Positions 1 through 6,005 of a stretch of 6,200 nt of DNA are shown one piece after another. Location of the stretch: assembly GCA_002796165.1 (NCBI GenBank), contig PCWF01000167.1, forward strand, positions 1 through 6,200, read 5' to 3'. The notes beneath the pieces were generated by a model. The model was not told the DNA's origin and did no database searches. It was given only the letters and a program-made list of their open reading frames with translations. Both the position numbers and the translations under genes were made by a program. Each line of letters opens with the position of its first letter. Position 1 is the stretch's first letter. Source of the stretch: Nitrospinae bacterium CG11_big_fil_rev_8_21_14_0_20_56_8. Lineage in GTDB: Bacteria > Nitrospinota > Nitrospinia > Nitrospinales > VA-1.

Positions 1-297
1 CGTTTCGGCATCCATTTTGTGGCCTCCCCGAGACACGCCGACTTGTTGCTGGTGACCGGCCCGGTGACTCGCAATATGGAAACGGCTTTGAAGATGACCT
101 ACGACGCGGTTCCCAATCCCAAGCTGGTTGTCGCCGTGGGGGATTGCGCGGTCTGCGGAGGCGAGTTTGGATGCTCCTACGCTTCATCGGGAAAGGTCCA
201 GAACGTGATCCCGGTGAACGTCGCGGTGCATGGGTGCCCTCCATCCCCCACCGATTTGATCCAAGGCATCCTCGCCGCGATCGGAACCCGTTCTTAA
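1..297 (+). CDS. [NiFe]-hydrogenase III / NuoB-like small subunit, C-terminal part
   Basis: The reading frame is open from base 1 and ends in TAA, giving the last 98 residues of a protein that starts upstream. The pattern SPRHADLLLVTGPVTRNM (residues 9-26), then VGDCA (46-50), then VIPV (69-72) and GCPPSP (78-83), is the signature of the NuoB / HycG / EchC family. This is the electron-transferring subunit of complex I and group 4 membrane hydrogenases, and it carries one 4Fe-4S cluster. In the family the last two cluster ligands are the Cys of the GxCA motif and the Cys of GCPP; here these are C49 and C79. The first two (a CxxC) would lie outside the window. Two further cysteines, C52 and C58, sit beside C49 and are not part of the usual ligand set. 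The protein ends soon after the core fold, without the long tail of E. coli HycG, which fits a short Ech-like or stand-alone NuoB-like subunit. HycG, HyfI, EchC and NuoB cannot be told apart from this fragment. Confidence 0.85.
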   Translation, partial: RFGIHFVASPRHADLLLVTGPVTRNMETALKMTYDAVPNPKLVVAVGDCAVCGGEFGCSYASSGKVQNVIPVNVAVHGCPPSPTDLIQGILAAIGTRS

Positions 298-360
298 CTC
301 CCTCCACCCCCCTCCCTTTCGCCCTTATTTTTTCGCGTTCTTATTCCCGTTCCTTGCGTC

Positions 361-388
361 CGCCTCACCGGGGATTCCCCTGGTGGCG
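361..388 (+). terminator. Terminator-like hairpin after the hydrogenase subunit gene
   Basis: A GC-rich stem can be drawn by eye: GGGG pairs with CCCC around a three-base ATT loop. It is extended by CACC/GGTG and CGC/GCG with a one-base bulge on one side and a two-base bulge on the other. It lies 63 bp past the stop codon. The sequence after it is CGAAAAACTTTTACTTTATT, so the T-run is delayed and interrupted, which weakens the call. The rest of the 229-bp gap (298-526) shows only a pyrimidine-rich stretch (298-350) and no gene. Confidence 0.4.
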
Positions 389-526
389 CGAAAAACTTTT
401 ACTTTATTTATACGAAAAATTGGGACAATCTGGAAGTAGCTGGATTGAAAACGATTTCGAATGGATCGAGACCGGGATTGATAAAACACGCCGGGGTGTT
501 CCATAAAATTTTCAAGGGGTGAACAT

Positions 527-1387
527 ATGAAACGCGGATTGCGCGACTTGAGTTTGGTCTTTTTGATTCTTCTGTTCATCGCGGCCTGTGTGACTACTCC
601 TGTGACCCAGCGTGAAGCCCTGATTTTGATCCCCTTCGAGCAGGAGGTGGCTCTGGGAGATCAGGCCTACCGGGAAATGACGGGTACCGCCAAGGAATCT
701 GCGGACCCCCGGTTGAGGGAGCTCGTCCTCCGGGTGGGACGGCGGATCGCCGCGGCCAGCGATATGCCGGACCTTAACTGGGAATTCAAGTTGATCGAGT
801 CCGACACCCAAAATGCGTTTGCCTTGCCGGGTGGAAAAGTTGCGGTATACACGGGGATCCTTAAGGTGGCCGAAAACGAGGCGGGGCTTGCGACGGTGTT
901 GGGTCACGAAGTGGCTCATGCGGTGGCCCGTCACGGAGCGCAGAGAATTTCCCAGCAGATGTTGTTGCAGGGAGGATTGACCGTGGCCGCCGTGACATTG
1001 AGCAACCAGAGGAACCGCAATTGGATTATGCCGGCATTGGGATTGGGGGCGACGGTCGGGATCACTCTTCCTTTCAGCCGGATGAATGAATCGGAAGCGG
1101 ACGAGATCGGGATTGTATACATGGCCCGGGCGGGGTATGACCCTCGGGAGTCCGTCCGGTTCTGGCAAAGGTTCAATCAGCTCAAGGGATCCGGACAGCC
1201 TCCGGAGTTTTTATCCACCCATCCTTCCGATGAAACGCGAATCACGAGATTGAAAGAGCTTCTCCCGAAAGCGATGGATGAGTACCAGAAAACCAATCCT
1301 AAATTTGGCGAGGGAGATCTTTTTTTGCGTCCCGCTGATCTGTTTGGGGATGTCATTCCGCCGAAGGTTCAAGGTGGAATTAAATAA
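527..1387 (+). CDS. M48-family zinc metalloprotease lipoprotein (LoiP/YggG- or BepA-like)
   Basis: This 286-residue protein starts at an ATG preceded by AAGGGG at 514-519, a good ribosome binding site. Residues 1-21 form a lipoprotein signal: a basic start, a hydrophobic run, and the lipobox IAAC with the acylated Cys at 21. It is therefore expected to be membrane-anchored and to face the periplasm. The peptidase core carries HEVAH (127-131), the HExxH zinc site with catalytic E128. ESEAD (188-192) supplies the third zinc ligand, E188, and the conserved D192. STHPSDETRI (230-239) is also typical of secreted M48 proteases. A hydrophobic stretch at about 165-182 between the two zinc motifs is usual in this group. 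Known relatives in E. coli (LoiP, BepA, YcaL) degrade or help assemble outer-membrane proteins; that role here is inferred from family. There is no C-terminal TPR region, so it resembles LoiP more than BepA. It appears to be a single-gene unit. Confidence 0.92.
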   Translation: MKRGLRDLSLVFLILLFIAACVTTPVTQREALILIPFEQEVALGDQAYREMTGTAKESADPRLRELVLRVGRRIAAASDMPDLNWEFKLIESDTQNAFALPGGKVAVYTGILKVAENEAGLATVLGHEVAHAVARHGAQRISQQMLLQGGLTVAAVTLSNQRNRNWIMPALGLGATVGITLPFSRMNESEADEIGIVYMARAGYDPRESVRFWQRFNQLKGSGQPPEFLSTHPSDETRITRLKELLPKAMDEYQKTNPKFGEGDLFLRPADLFGDVIPPKVQGGIK

Positions 1388-1393
1388 AAACCG

Positions 1394-1424
1394 TTTACCG
1401 GCGGTTAAATTTAACCGATATAAT
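1394..1424 (+). promoter_or_regulatory. Putative sigma-70-type promoter of the 230-residue protein gene
   Basis: A consensus -10 box, TATAAT, stands at 1419-1424 in the gap between two plus-strand genes. The best -35 candidate is TTTACC at 1394-1399, matching four of six consensus bases, but the spacer of 19 bp is longer than ideal. A start of transcription near 1431 would give a leader of about 100 nt before the coding start at 1530. The 16-bp palindrome at 1402-1417 fills nearly the whole spacer, suggesting control by a DNA-binding protein. Confidence 0.5.
1402..1417. repeat. Perfect 16-bp palindrome (CGGTTAAATTTAACCG), candidate operator
   Basis: The 16 bases are identical to their reverse complement. 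A further AACCG copy lies upstream at 1389-1393, so AACCG/CGGTT half-sites occur three times within 29 bp. The palindrome ends one base before a TATAAT box and fills the spacer of the promoter proposed here, a classic position for a repressor dimer. It starts 15 bp after the protease stop codon. It is unlikely to be a terminator because no T-run follows and the stem centre is all A and T. The binding factor, if any, is unknown. Confidence 0.6.
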
Positions 1425-1474
1425 TGATAAGACCCGTTAAGAGCCGCCAGGATTCAGGAGGAGAAAACATCAAG

Positions 1475-1492
1475 ATGCCCAGTTGGAGATAA
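1475..1492 (+). CDS. Possible five-codon leader ORF (MPSWR) behind a strong ribosome binding site
   Basis: AGGAGGAG at 1456-1463 is the strongest Shine-Dalgarno in the plus-strand half, yet the main gene does not start there. The first ATG after it, at 1475, opens an ORF of only five codons (M-P-S-W-R) ending in TAA at 1490-1492. The next start codon used is at 1530, about 40 nt further on. The spacing from GGAGG to this ATG is about 13 nt, longer than usual. An ATC codon sits at the better distance, at 1469-1471, in the same frame. It could be a leader peptide, a ribosome standby site, or a chance match. Confidence 0.25.
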   Translation: MPSWR

Positions 1493-1516
1493 GAGTCCAG
1501 GAAACTTTCATTTTAT

Positions 1517-1522
1517 GGGAGG
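1517..1522 (+). promoter_or_regulatory. Ribosome binding site that fixes the start at 1530
   Basis: GGGAGG lies 7 nt before the ATG at 1530. It overlaps the in-frame ATG at 1515, which itself has no Shine-Dalgarno at a useful distance. The downstream ATG is therefore the likely start, removing five residues from the longest reading. Confidence 0.7.
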
Positions 1523-1529
1523 TCCTTTT

Positions 1530-2222
1530 ATGTCCATCAAATTCACCTATTTAAAAACGGGGGATGTGGAAACCACGGAGTCGTTTTTCTCGAACCGGTT
1601 GTTGAGTGCGAGGATTAAAAGTGGCGTTGAATCCAACCTGGGATATGACCAGATCCTTGAGGAAGGACGCGACGAGGAGTGGAAGGATACTCATTGGAGT
1701 GAAATCAGGGACAATCAGTTAAAATACGAAGAGGATGTCAACCAGTACATCACGCTCACCCTTTCTGCCCTGGCCAATCCCAAAACCCTGGGATTGGTTA
1801 ATAAATACCTGGTTCGTCTCGATGCCGATGCGGGACAAATGTTGAAGGACGTCGAAGGTTCTTCTCAAAAATTCTTCCTTTACCGGATCAATGCCGACTT
1901 TCTCCTGATGTACCTGGGCTTGTTCAGTCCGAACTCCAATCTCCTGGGGGACGCTTATTTCGACAAGGGAGGATTCTATTACAATTCCGCGGCGACCAGT
2001 TTGAAGGGCATGGTGGGGGGCCGGTCGGGGTTGTCCGATGTCATGGAAAAACTGGCGTCGGGGTTTGGAAAATATGTGGAAATTCTCCGAAGCATGAAAA
2101 ACCACGATGATAATTTTCTAAGCTTTAATTTCCGGTTATCCACAACCGAAATGCAAAATCTTGAGGAGACTTTGAAGGTCGAAGTTCGAAACCGGAAGAA
2201 GCCCGATGCCTCGGATTCCTGA
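1530..2222 (+). CDS. Hypothetical soluble protein, 230 residues, family not recognised
   Basis: I do not recognise this family. The product starts MSIKFTYLKT and has no signal peptide and no clear membrane segment, so it is probably cytoplasmic. It contains no cysteine. The N-terminal third is rich in acidic and amide residues (about 35-70, including DEEWKDTHW at 48-56). The middle looks helical and partly hydrophobic (about 76-132, with NADFLLMYLGLF at 121-132). A glycine-rich turn follows at 159-168 (KGMVGGRSGL), and the tail is charged (208-230). The stretch FFLYRINADFLLMYLGLFS, then DKGGFYYNSAATSLKGM, has the look of a helical-bundle protein. The gene has its own promoter candidate with a palindrome, its own ribosome binding site and a long leader, so it seems to be regulated separately from the protease. 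Codon use matches its neighbours, giving no sign of transfer. Confidence 0.8.
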   Translation: MSIKFTYLKTGDVETTESFFSNRLLSARIKSGVESNLGYDQILEEGRDEEWKDTHWSEIRDNQLKYEEDVNQYITLTLSALANPKTLGLVNKYLVRLDADAGQMLKDVEGSSQKFFLYRINADFLLMYLGLFSPNSNLLGDAYFDKGGFYYNSAATSLKGMVGGRSGLSDVMEKLASGFGKYVEILRSMKNHDDNFLSFNFRLSTTEMQNLEETLKVEVRNRKKPDASDS

Positions 2223-2287
2223 CATGAGAAGGTGCTTGGGGGAAAATATCCTGCGAGGAGTGTGTTAAAATAGCTGAAGTCGCAAAA

Positions 2288-2316
2288 GGGGGCGGAGTGG
2301 CGTTGGCTCTCCCCCC
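2288..2316 (-). terminator. Hairpin, terminator-like on the minus strand
   Basis: GGGGG (2288-2292) plus GGAG (2294-2297) pair with CTCT (2307-2310) plus CCCCC (2312-2316) around a nine-base loop. There is one C-C mismatch and one G-T pair. Read on the minus strand the stem is followed by TTTTGCG, a short T-run, as in a weak intrinsic terminator. It lies 348 bp past the lpoB-like stop, so it could end the minus-strand operon only after crossing the zinc-ribbon gene. On the plus strand no T-run follows, and the stem would sit in the 5' leader of the zinc-ribbon gene. Confidence 0.35.
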
Positions 2317-2347
2317 GATCGAGTAACCCCTATTCGGATCTTCCCTT

Positions 2348-2653
2348 ATGCCTCTTGTCGATTGTCCCGGTTGTGGACGCAAAGTATCGGATGAAGCGGA
2401 AAGTTGCCCCAGTTGCGGTTCCACGATTGTGGTGGCCCGGCACACTCCCGCCGGGGCGGTCACCCGCCTCAAGATTCAATCGGTTCTCGCATCTGCGGTG
2501 GCTCTGTCCTGTCTGTTTGCGCTGGTGGTGACGGCGATCCATCCCCCGGAAACCGGCCATGGGGTTCCCGCGGTTATCGTAGCGGGTTTGTTTGTTTCCG
2601 GCATCGTTTGGTACGCGGTTGCCCAGTACCTGTTGTCCCGCTATCCGGGATAG
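2348..2653 (+). CDS. Small zinc-ribbon membrane protein
   Basis: The 101-residue product begins with a zinc ribbon: CPGC (6-9) and CPSC (20-23), four cysteines spaced to bind one zinc ion. Two hydrophobic segments follow, about 44-63 and 73-96, joined by a short loop with PPETGHG (66-72), so both ends may lie on the same side of the membrane. By the positive-inside rule (R11, K12, R31, R40, K42 before the first segment) the zinc ribbon should be cytoplasmic. Small proteins of this plan are common but functionally uncharacterised. The ATG has no clear Shine-Dalgarno, and an in-frame TAA at 2324-2326 rules out a longer start, so translation may be weak or use an atypical signal. The gene converges on the lpoB-like gene with 10 bp between the stop codons. 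Confidence 0.8.
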   Translation: MPLVDCPGCGRKVSDEAESCPSCGSTIVVARHTPAGAVTRLKIQSVLASAVALSCLFALVVTAIHPPETGHGVPAVIVAGLFVSGIVWYAVAQYLLSRYPG

Positions 2654-2663
2654 TTTCATTCCT

Positions 2664-3296
2664 CTACATTCCGAACATGGGCCGTGACCCGACTTTTCGG
2701 AGTTGTTTTTCCTCGCTCCATTCGAGAATTCCCGTTTCCAGATTCATCATATTGAGGGTCATTTTGTAGTAAACATCCTTCGTTTTTTCATCGAAGGTGG
2801 AAATGGAAATGATTTCCCCGTAGATGTGGAACCGGGGTCCCTGAATTTTCCCTCTTTGAAGTTTGGCCTTTTCATCCATGAGGGCCGCCGTTCCCGTGTC
2901 ATTCATCTGCTTCTGGTGTTCTTCAAGCATATCCTGTTCGGCGCCCACTTCGGTTTTATCTGCAAGGAAACGGATTTTCCCGCTCTGAATCAGGGTGGTG
3001 CGTATTTTGTCGGTGATGGCTTTGGTGTCGATGTGTTCGGAGGTTTTATTTTTGACCTGGGTAATGCGCACGATGGGCCGATCGTTCCCGAGGATATTGG
3101 TGTTGATCAAGGATTGTGACATTTTGACCGCGATCAATTGCAGGTCGTTGGGATTGAACGTCAGCGCCGGGCCTTCATCGGGCACCTGGTCGGGGTCGAC
3201 GTAGGCCTTTTGCATGCCGCTGGAACAGGCCCCGAGGGACAAGGGGATCAGAATACAAATTAAACGAAGAAAATGGGTTCTCGCCGCATCAGCCAT
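2664..3296 (-). CDS. lpoB: LpoB-family outer-membrane lipoprotein (penicillin-binding protein activator)
   Basis: The protein has 210 residues. A lipoprotein signal ends in the lipobox LGAC with the acylated Cys at 24, followed by SS, which favours sorting to the outer membrane. A short linker precedes the globular domain from about residue 46. The stretch RPIVRITQVKNKTSEHIDTK (73-92), running on to ITDKIRTTLIQSGKIRF (94-110), is the hallmark of LpoB. The C-terminal half has FHIYGEI (156-162) and LETGILEWSEEKQLRK (186-201), the expected last strands. In E. coli LpoB reaches through the peptidoglycan and stimulates the synthase PBP1B. The linker here (about 22 residues) is shorter than the long disordered linker of E. 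coli LpoB, so the partner or reach may differ. It is the last gene of a four-gene operon, 44 bp after the COG3014-type gene. The partner synthase is not in the window. Confidence 0.88.
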   Translation of the reverse strand: MADAARTHFLRLICILIPLSLGACSSGMQKAYVDPDQVPDEGPALTFNPNDLQLIAVKMSQSLINTNILGNDRPIVRITQVKNKTSEHIDTKAITDKIRTTLIQSGKIRFLADKTEVGAEQDMLEEHQKQMNDTGTAALMDEKAKLQRGKIQGPRFHIYGEIISISTFDEKTKDVYYKMTLNMMNLETGILEWSEEKQLRKVGSRPMFGM

Positions 3297-3303
3297 AAGC
3301 AAT

Positions 3304-3310
3304 CTCCTCT
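3304..3310 (-). promoter_or_regulatory. Ribosome binding site of the lpoB-like gene
   Basis: On the minus strand AGAGGAG lies 7 nt before the ATG at 3296. A longer in-frame reading would begin with TTG at 3323, without a ribosome binding site, and would put extra charged residues in front of the signal peptide. The ATG is the likely start. Confidence 0.8.
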
Positions 3311-3340
3311 TGGACGCTTTCAACTATAAAAATAAATCAA

Positions 3341-4798
3341 TCAGTACGCGATATATTGAAGAAATGTTTTATCTCCAAGGGCTCTCACGCTGACGAGAGT
3401 TGCGGTATCCCTGGAAACGGGGATATCGTATCCGAAAATTTCGGTTCCTTGTTGGTTTCTCAAGCTTATATGTACCTGGGAATCGGAAACCCTTCCTGAA
3501 AAATATCGAATCCGCTTGGGCAACAGGGTCCAGGTGCGCGTGTCGGCGTTTTCCACGATCAGGTTCATCATCGATCCCATGAGAGTTCCCATGCTTCCCA
3601 TCTGGTCGCGCAGGATATAGTCCTTGATGGACTGGACAATGAGACGGCTCAACGCTTTGGCGATACGTGCCGGGAGCTTTTCCTCATAATCTTTGAATGC
3701 CAGGGCATCGATCAGGTCGAGCTCGGCGATGTCCCCGATTTCACGGCCTCGGGAATCGAGGAGAACGGCGCGAGCGACCGGGGAGGGTTGGGGAACGTAT
3801 TTGGCAAGGCTGATTTTGTTGATCGCGCCCGTAATGGGATTGGGGAAAATAATGGGGAACGAAACCTTTTCGGGGGCATAGCCTTCGTGAATGAACACGC
3901 TCAGGTTGCTGTTTTCCACCGGGCTTCCGTTCTGGAGGTGTTCCAACTGTGACAACTGGGCGCTGACGAAGGGATTGCCGGTAATTTCCACGGCCCGCCG
4001 GAGGGGAGGCAGGGAGTTGTCCAATTCGGAATTGAGGTTGTAAATGATCGAGGATAAAACCTCAATGTAGGCGTTTTCGTAAGAACGGCGGACGTGTTGA
4101 ATGGCGGCCAATTCTTCGGTATTCAAGTTGGCTTCTTTGATCAGGTTATCGGGCGCAAAGGAGTTGCTGTAGGTTTGGCCCAGGTTGTTCGCGGCTTTTT
4201 GGGTTTCATCTTCCAGGTTGGCCTGTGCCCGTGCGGCTTCCAGGTCGGAATACTGCTTGATCAGGCTCTGGCGGATATAAGCGCGGGAAATTTCAACCCG
4301 CGCGCCCTCCGGATTTCCCAGTAACAAATGGTTCATGGCCTTAATGGCGTGGAGCAGTACTTTTTCATAATTGGCCAGTTGATATTCGCCCATCCCCTCC
4401 GACAGGGTTGCTTCCCCGACTTGTGTGGAGGTTTGGGTGAGACTGATGATAGCCCGCTCCTCCTGGGCGTTATAAATCTGAAAAACTTTTTCAAGCACCC
4501 GGTTGCTATTTTCGAATTCTCCCATGTGGGAATAGATCGCCCCCAGCTCCATCATGCTGATAGGGTCGGGAGATTCCCTGAATTTTGGCTCCGCCGCCTT
4601 GGGATCGGAGAATACCTGGGATTCCAGGTTCTTCAGGGCATTGCGGTTTTCGCTTCCCACTAGTTGGGATTTCAACCCGTGCATTTCAGAGGAGTGCATG
4701 GAAGCGGCGCAGGCGTGGAGGAAACCCAGCGTCGCGACGAGCAGAACCCAACGGGGGATTGAGGAAGTCCCTCGAAATGAAATCCGGTTTGATTTCAT
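3341..4798 (-). CDS. COG3014-type lipoprotein with TPR-like helical region
   Basis: The 485-residue product starts at ATG 4798. It has a lipoprotein signal (hydrophobic run about 17-28, lipobox LHAC, acylated Cys at 30). Residues about 75-180 are helical and TPR-like. They include the family's characteristic block YQLANYEKVLLHAIKAMNHL (139-158) followed by LGNPEGARVEISRAYIRQ (160-177). Residues 182-205 are Ala/Gln/Glu-rich and look like a coiled coil. The C-terminal half is probably beta-rich: FIHEGYAPEKVSFPI (302-316), then ENADTRTWTLLPKRIRYF (416-433), also typical of COG3014. A Met/Gly-rich patch stands at 400-411 (MGSMGTLMGSMM). The function is not established; in other Gram-negatives this family is often found beside lpoB, as here. 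No good Shine-Dalgarno precedes the ATG, and the gap to the upstream gene is 40 bp, so translation may be coupled. A GTG start at 4912 would overlap the upstream gene and break the lipoprotein signal. Confidence 0.83.
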   Translation of the reverse strand: MKSNRISFRGTSSIPRWVLLVATLGFLHACAASMHSSEMHGLKSQLVGSENRNALKNLESQVFSDPKAAEPKFRESPDPISMMELGAIYSHMGEFENSNRVLEKVFQIYNAQEERAIISLTQTSTQVGEATLSEGMGEYQLANYEKVLLHAIKAMNHLLLGNPEGARVEISRAYIRQSLIKQYSDLEAARAQANLEDETQKAANNLGQTYSNSFAPDNLIKEANLNTEELAAIQHVRRSYENAYIEVLSSIIYNLNSELDNSLPPLRRAVEITGNPFVSAQLSQLEHLQNGSPVENSNLSVFIHEGYAPEKVSFPIIFPNPITGAINKISLAKYVPQPSPVARAVLLDSRGREIGDIAELDLIDALAFKDYEEKLPARIAKALSRLIVQSIKDYILRDQMGSMGTLMGSMMNLIVENADTRTWTLLPKRIRYFSGRVSDSQVHISLRNQQGTEIFGYDIPVSRDTATLVSVRALGDKTFLQYIAY

Positions 4799-4838
4799 AT
4801 GGAAAACATGGAGGCCGCCGGGTGGAATTGGGTTCGGG

Positions 4839-5978
4839 TTAAGATTTTGCCCGCTTGAAAATGAGACGATTTCCAGAAGATTCCAGGGTCTCCAGCTCAA
4901 CTCCGGTTCCACGAAGAATCTGCTTCACTTTTTTCCTCAGATCGGAAATGGTTTGAGCATCGTCGAATATTTCCAATTCCAGGGTCCCGGCCTGGAGCGA
5001 GAGCTCCCGGAACTGGGGAAATCCCCCATTCTGGATCGTTGAGGAAATTTTCTCCAGGTCCCCTTCCGGAAAGTCCTGGAAGACGAGGAAAAATTCCTTG
5101 GCCCCGGTGACGGAAAAGAAATCCACGATGTTTTCCAGGAGTGACTGAGAATTATCCTGGGCCACCTTGGCGGAAGCCTTCGCGACGGCATCTTCGGCCC
5201 CGGCCACGGTGGTGTTTTGGGAGAAGACCTGTTTGGAACGGTTTTCCGAAGTGGCCAAAAGACGTCCGGTTGTGGGGTCGAAAAGTTTGGATTGCATCCG
5301 CGAATAGGCGATGTAAAAGGGGTCGCCGGGTTTGATGTAGTAAGAAAGATTAAACTTGATCAGCAATTCCGCACCCCTTCCCTTGGCAAGTTGGATGAGG
5401 CGGGCTTCGGGATCGGTTTGATACTGCGATAATTCCTGATTGATTTCCCGGACCACGGTTTCGTCAAAAACACGAAACCGTTTTTTGAGGAAAAAATCGT
5501 TTGCGGCGGTTTGTGCGCTACTTACCGATGGGTCCGATTCCGGAGGCCCTTCCGTGTCCTGAGAATAGATCACCATCAGCCGCTTATTGTCCAGTTTGGT
5601 GGATTGGAAAATCTTGAGAGAACGGACGTCATCCAGAACCGCGGTTTTCTGCACCCTGGCCTTGATACGCATATTCACCATCCCGTCGGCATCTCGGGAC
5701 TGGGAAATAATCTCGTAGTCGGTGACGTATCCCTGGCTGGCGGTGAGGATTTTATCCGAAACGATCTGGAAATTTTCGGCCATCGTTTTGGAATCGACCA
5801 GGACACCGAGGAATTGCTCGACGGCGTTTCGCATCGCGTCCTTGAGCGCTACGTCGTCGGTATTCCCCATGCCCGATGCTTCGACGCGGCTTTCGTCTTG
5901 CTGGGCCGGTAGGGATTGGGGAACGCCCAGAAACAATACACCCAACAGTAAGGAAAAAAACAAGGCTCTGGATGACAT
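4839..5978 (-). CDS. Secreted FlgT-N-like / LPP20-like periplasmic protein
   Basis: The protein has 379 residues. Residues 1-25 form a Sec signal peptide (hydrophobic 6-19, likely cleavage after LPA or PAQ); there is no lipobox Cys. Residues about 31-115 resemble the FlgT N-terminal domain: VEASGMGNTDDVALKDAMRN (32-51), QFLGVLVDSKT (55-65), then DKILTASQGYVTDYEIISQ (75-93). Residues about 131-250 form a second domain (LMVIYSQDTEG, 134-144; a FFLKKRFRVFDETVV strand-helix, 162-176; LLIKFNLSYYI, 205-215) of the TolB-N/FlgT-M kind. A third alpha/beta domain runs from about 293 to 375, with EFFLVFQDFPEGDLEKI (295-311). FlgT in Vibrio builds the flagellar H-ring, but no flagellar gene is visible here, so a general envelope role is likelier. 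The protein lies between an SLH-protein gene (27 bp upstream) and the COG3014-type gene. Confidence 0.75.
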   Translation of the reverse strand: MSSRALFFSLLLGVLFLGVPQSLPAQQDESRVEASGMGNTDDVALKDAMRNAVEQFLGVLVDSKTMAENFQIVSDKILTASQGYVTDYEIISQSRDADGMVNMRIKARVQKTAVLDDVRSLKIFQSTKLDNKRLMVIYSQDTEGPPESDPSVSSAQTAANDFFLKKRFRVFDETVVREINQELSQYQTDPEARLIQLAKGRGAELLIKFNLSYYIKPGDPFYIAYSRMQSKLFDPTTGRLLATSENRSKQVFSQNTTVAGAEDAVAKASAKVAQDNSQSLLENIVDFFSVTGAKEFFLVFQDFPEGDLEKISSTIQNGGFPQFRELSLQAGTLELEIFDDAQTISDLRKKVKQILRGTGVELETLESSGNRLIFKRAKS

Positions 5979-5986
5979 TACGTTCA

Positions 5987-5990
5987 CTCC
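5987..5990 (-). promoter_or_regulatory. Ribosome binding site that fixes the start at 5978
   Basis: On the minus strand GGAG lies 8 nt before the ATG at 5978. The longer in-frame reading starts with a GTG at 5987 that overlaps this GGAG and has nothing suitable upstream, so three residues should be removed from it. Confidence 0.65.
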
Positions 5991-6005
5991 GCAGGAAATG
6001 GGCGT

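Noticed and set aside
144..506. Plus-strand ORF running past the hydrogenase stop
   Set aside because: It is out of frame with the conserved subunit, has low-complexity Arg/Trp/Ser content and reads through a hairpin; no ribosome binding site.
478..507. TTGATA - 18 bp - CATAAA as a promoter for the protease gene
   Set aside because: The -10 match is weak and the implied transcript start would fall on the ribosome binding site, leaving almost no leader.
512..1168. Minus-strand ORF of 218 codons
   Set aside because: It lies wholly opposite the M48 protease, whose signal peptide and zinc motifs are clear. The antisense translation is rich in Arg, His and Pro with no domain pattern, so it is a shadow.
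1402..1417. The palindrome as a terminator of the protease gene
   Set aside because: The stem has an A/T-only centre and would lose several pairs to the loop, and no T-run follows; its position against TATAAT fits an operator better.
2236..2271. TTGGGG and TAAAAT as a promoter for the zinc-ribbon gene
   Set aside because: The TAAAAT at 2266-2271 is reasonable, but the spacer to TTGGGG is 24 bp and nothing like a -35 box stands at 16-19 bp.
4799..4912. Longer start (GTG at 4912) for the COG3014-type gene
   Set aside because: It would overlap the upstream coding region by 74 bp and place 38 non-signal-like residues before a proper lipoprotein signal.
4554..5042. Plus-strand ORF across the junction of two minus-strand genes
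   Set aside because: It is antisense to the ends of two well-supported genes and shows no recognisable protein features.
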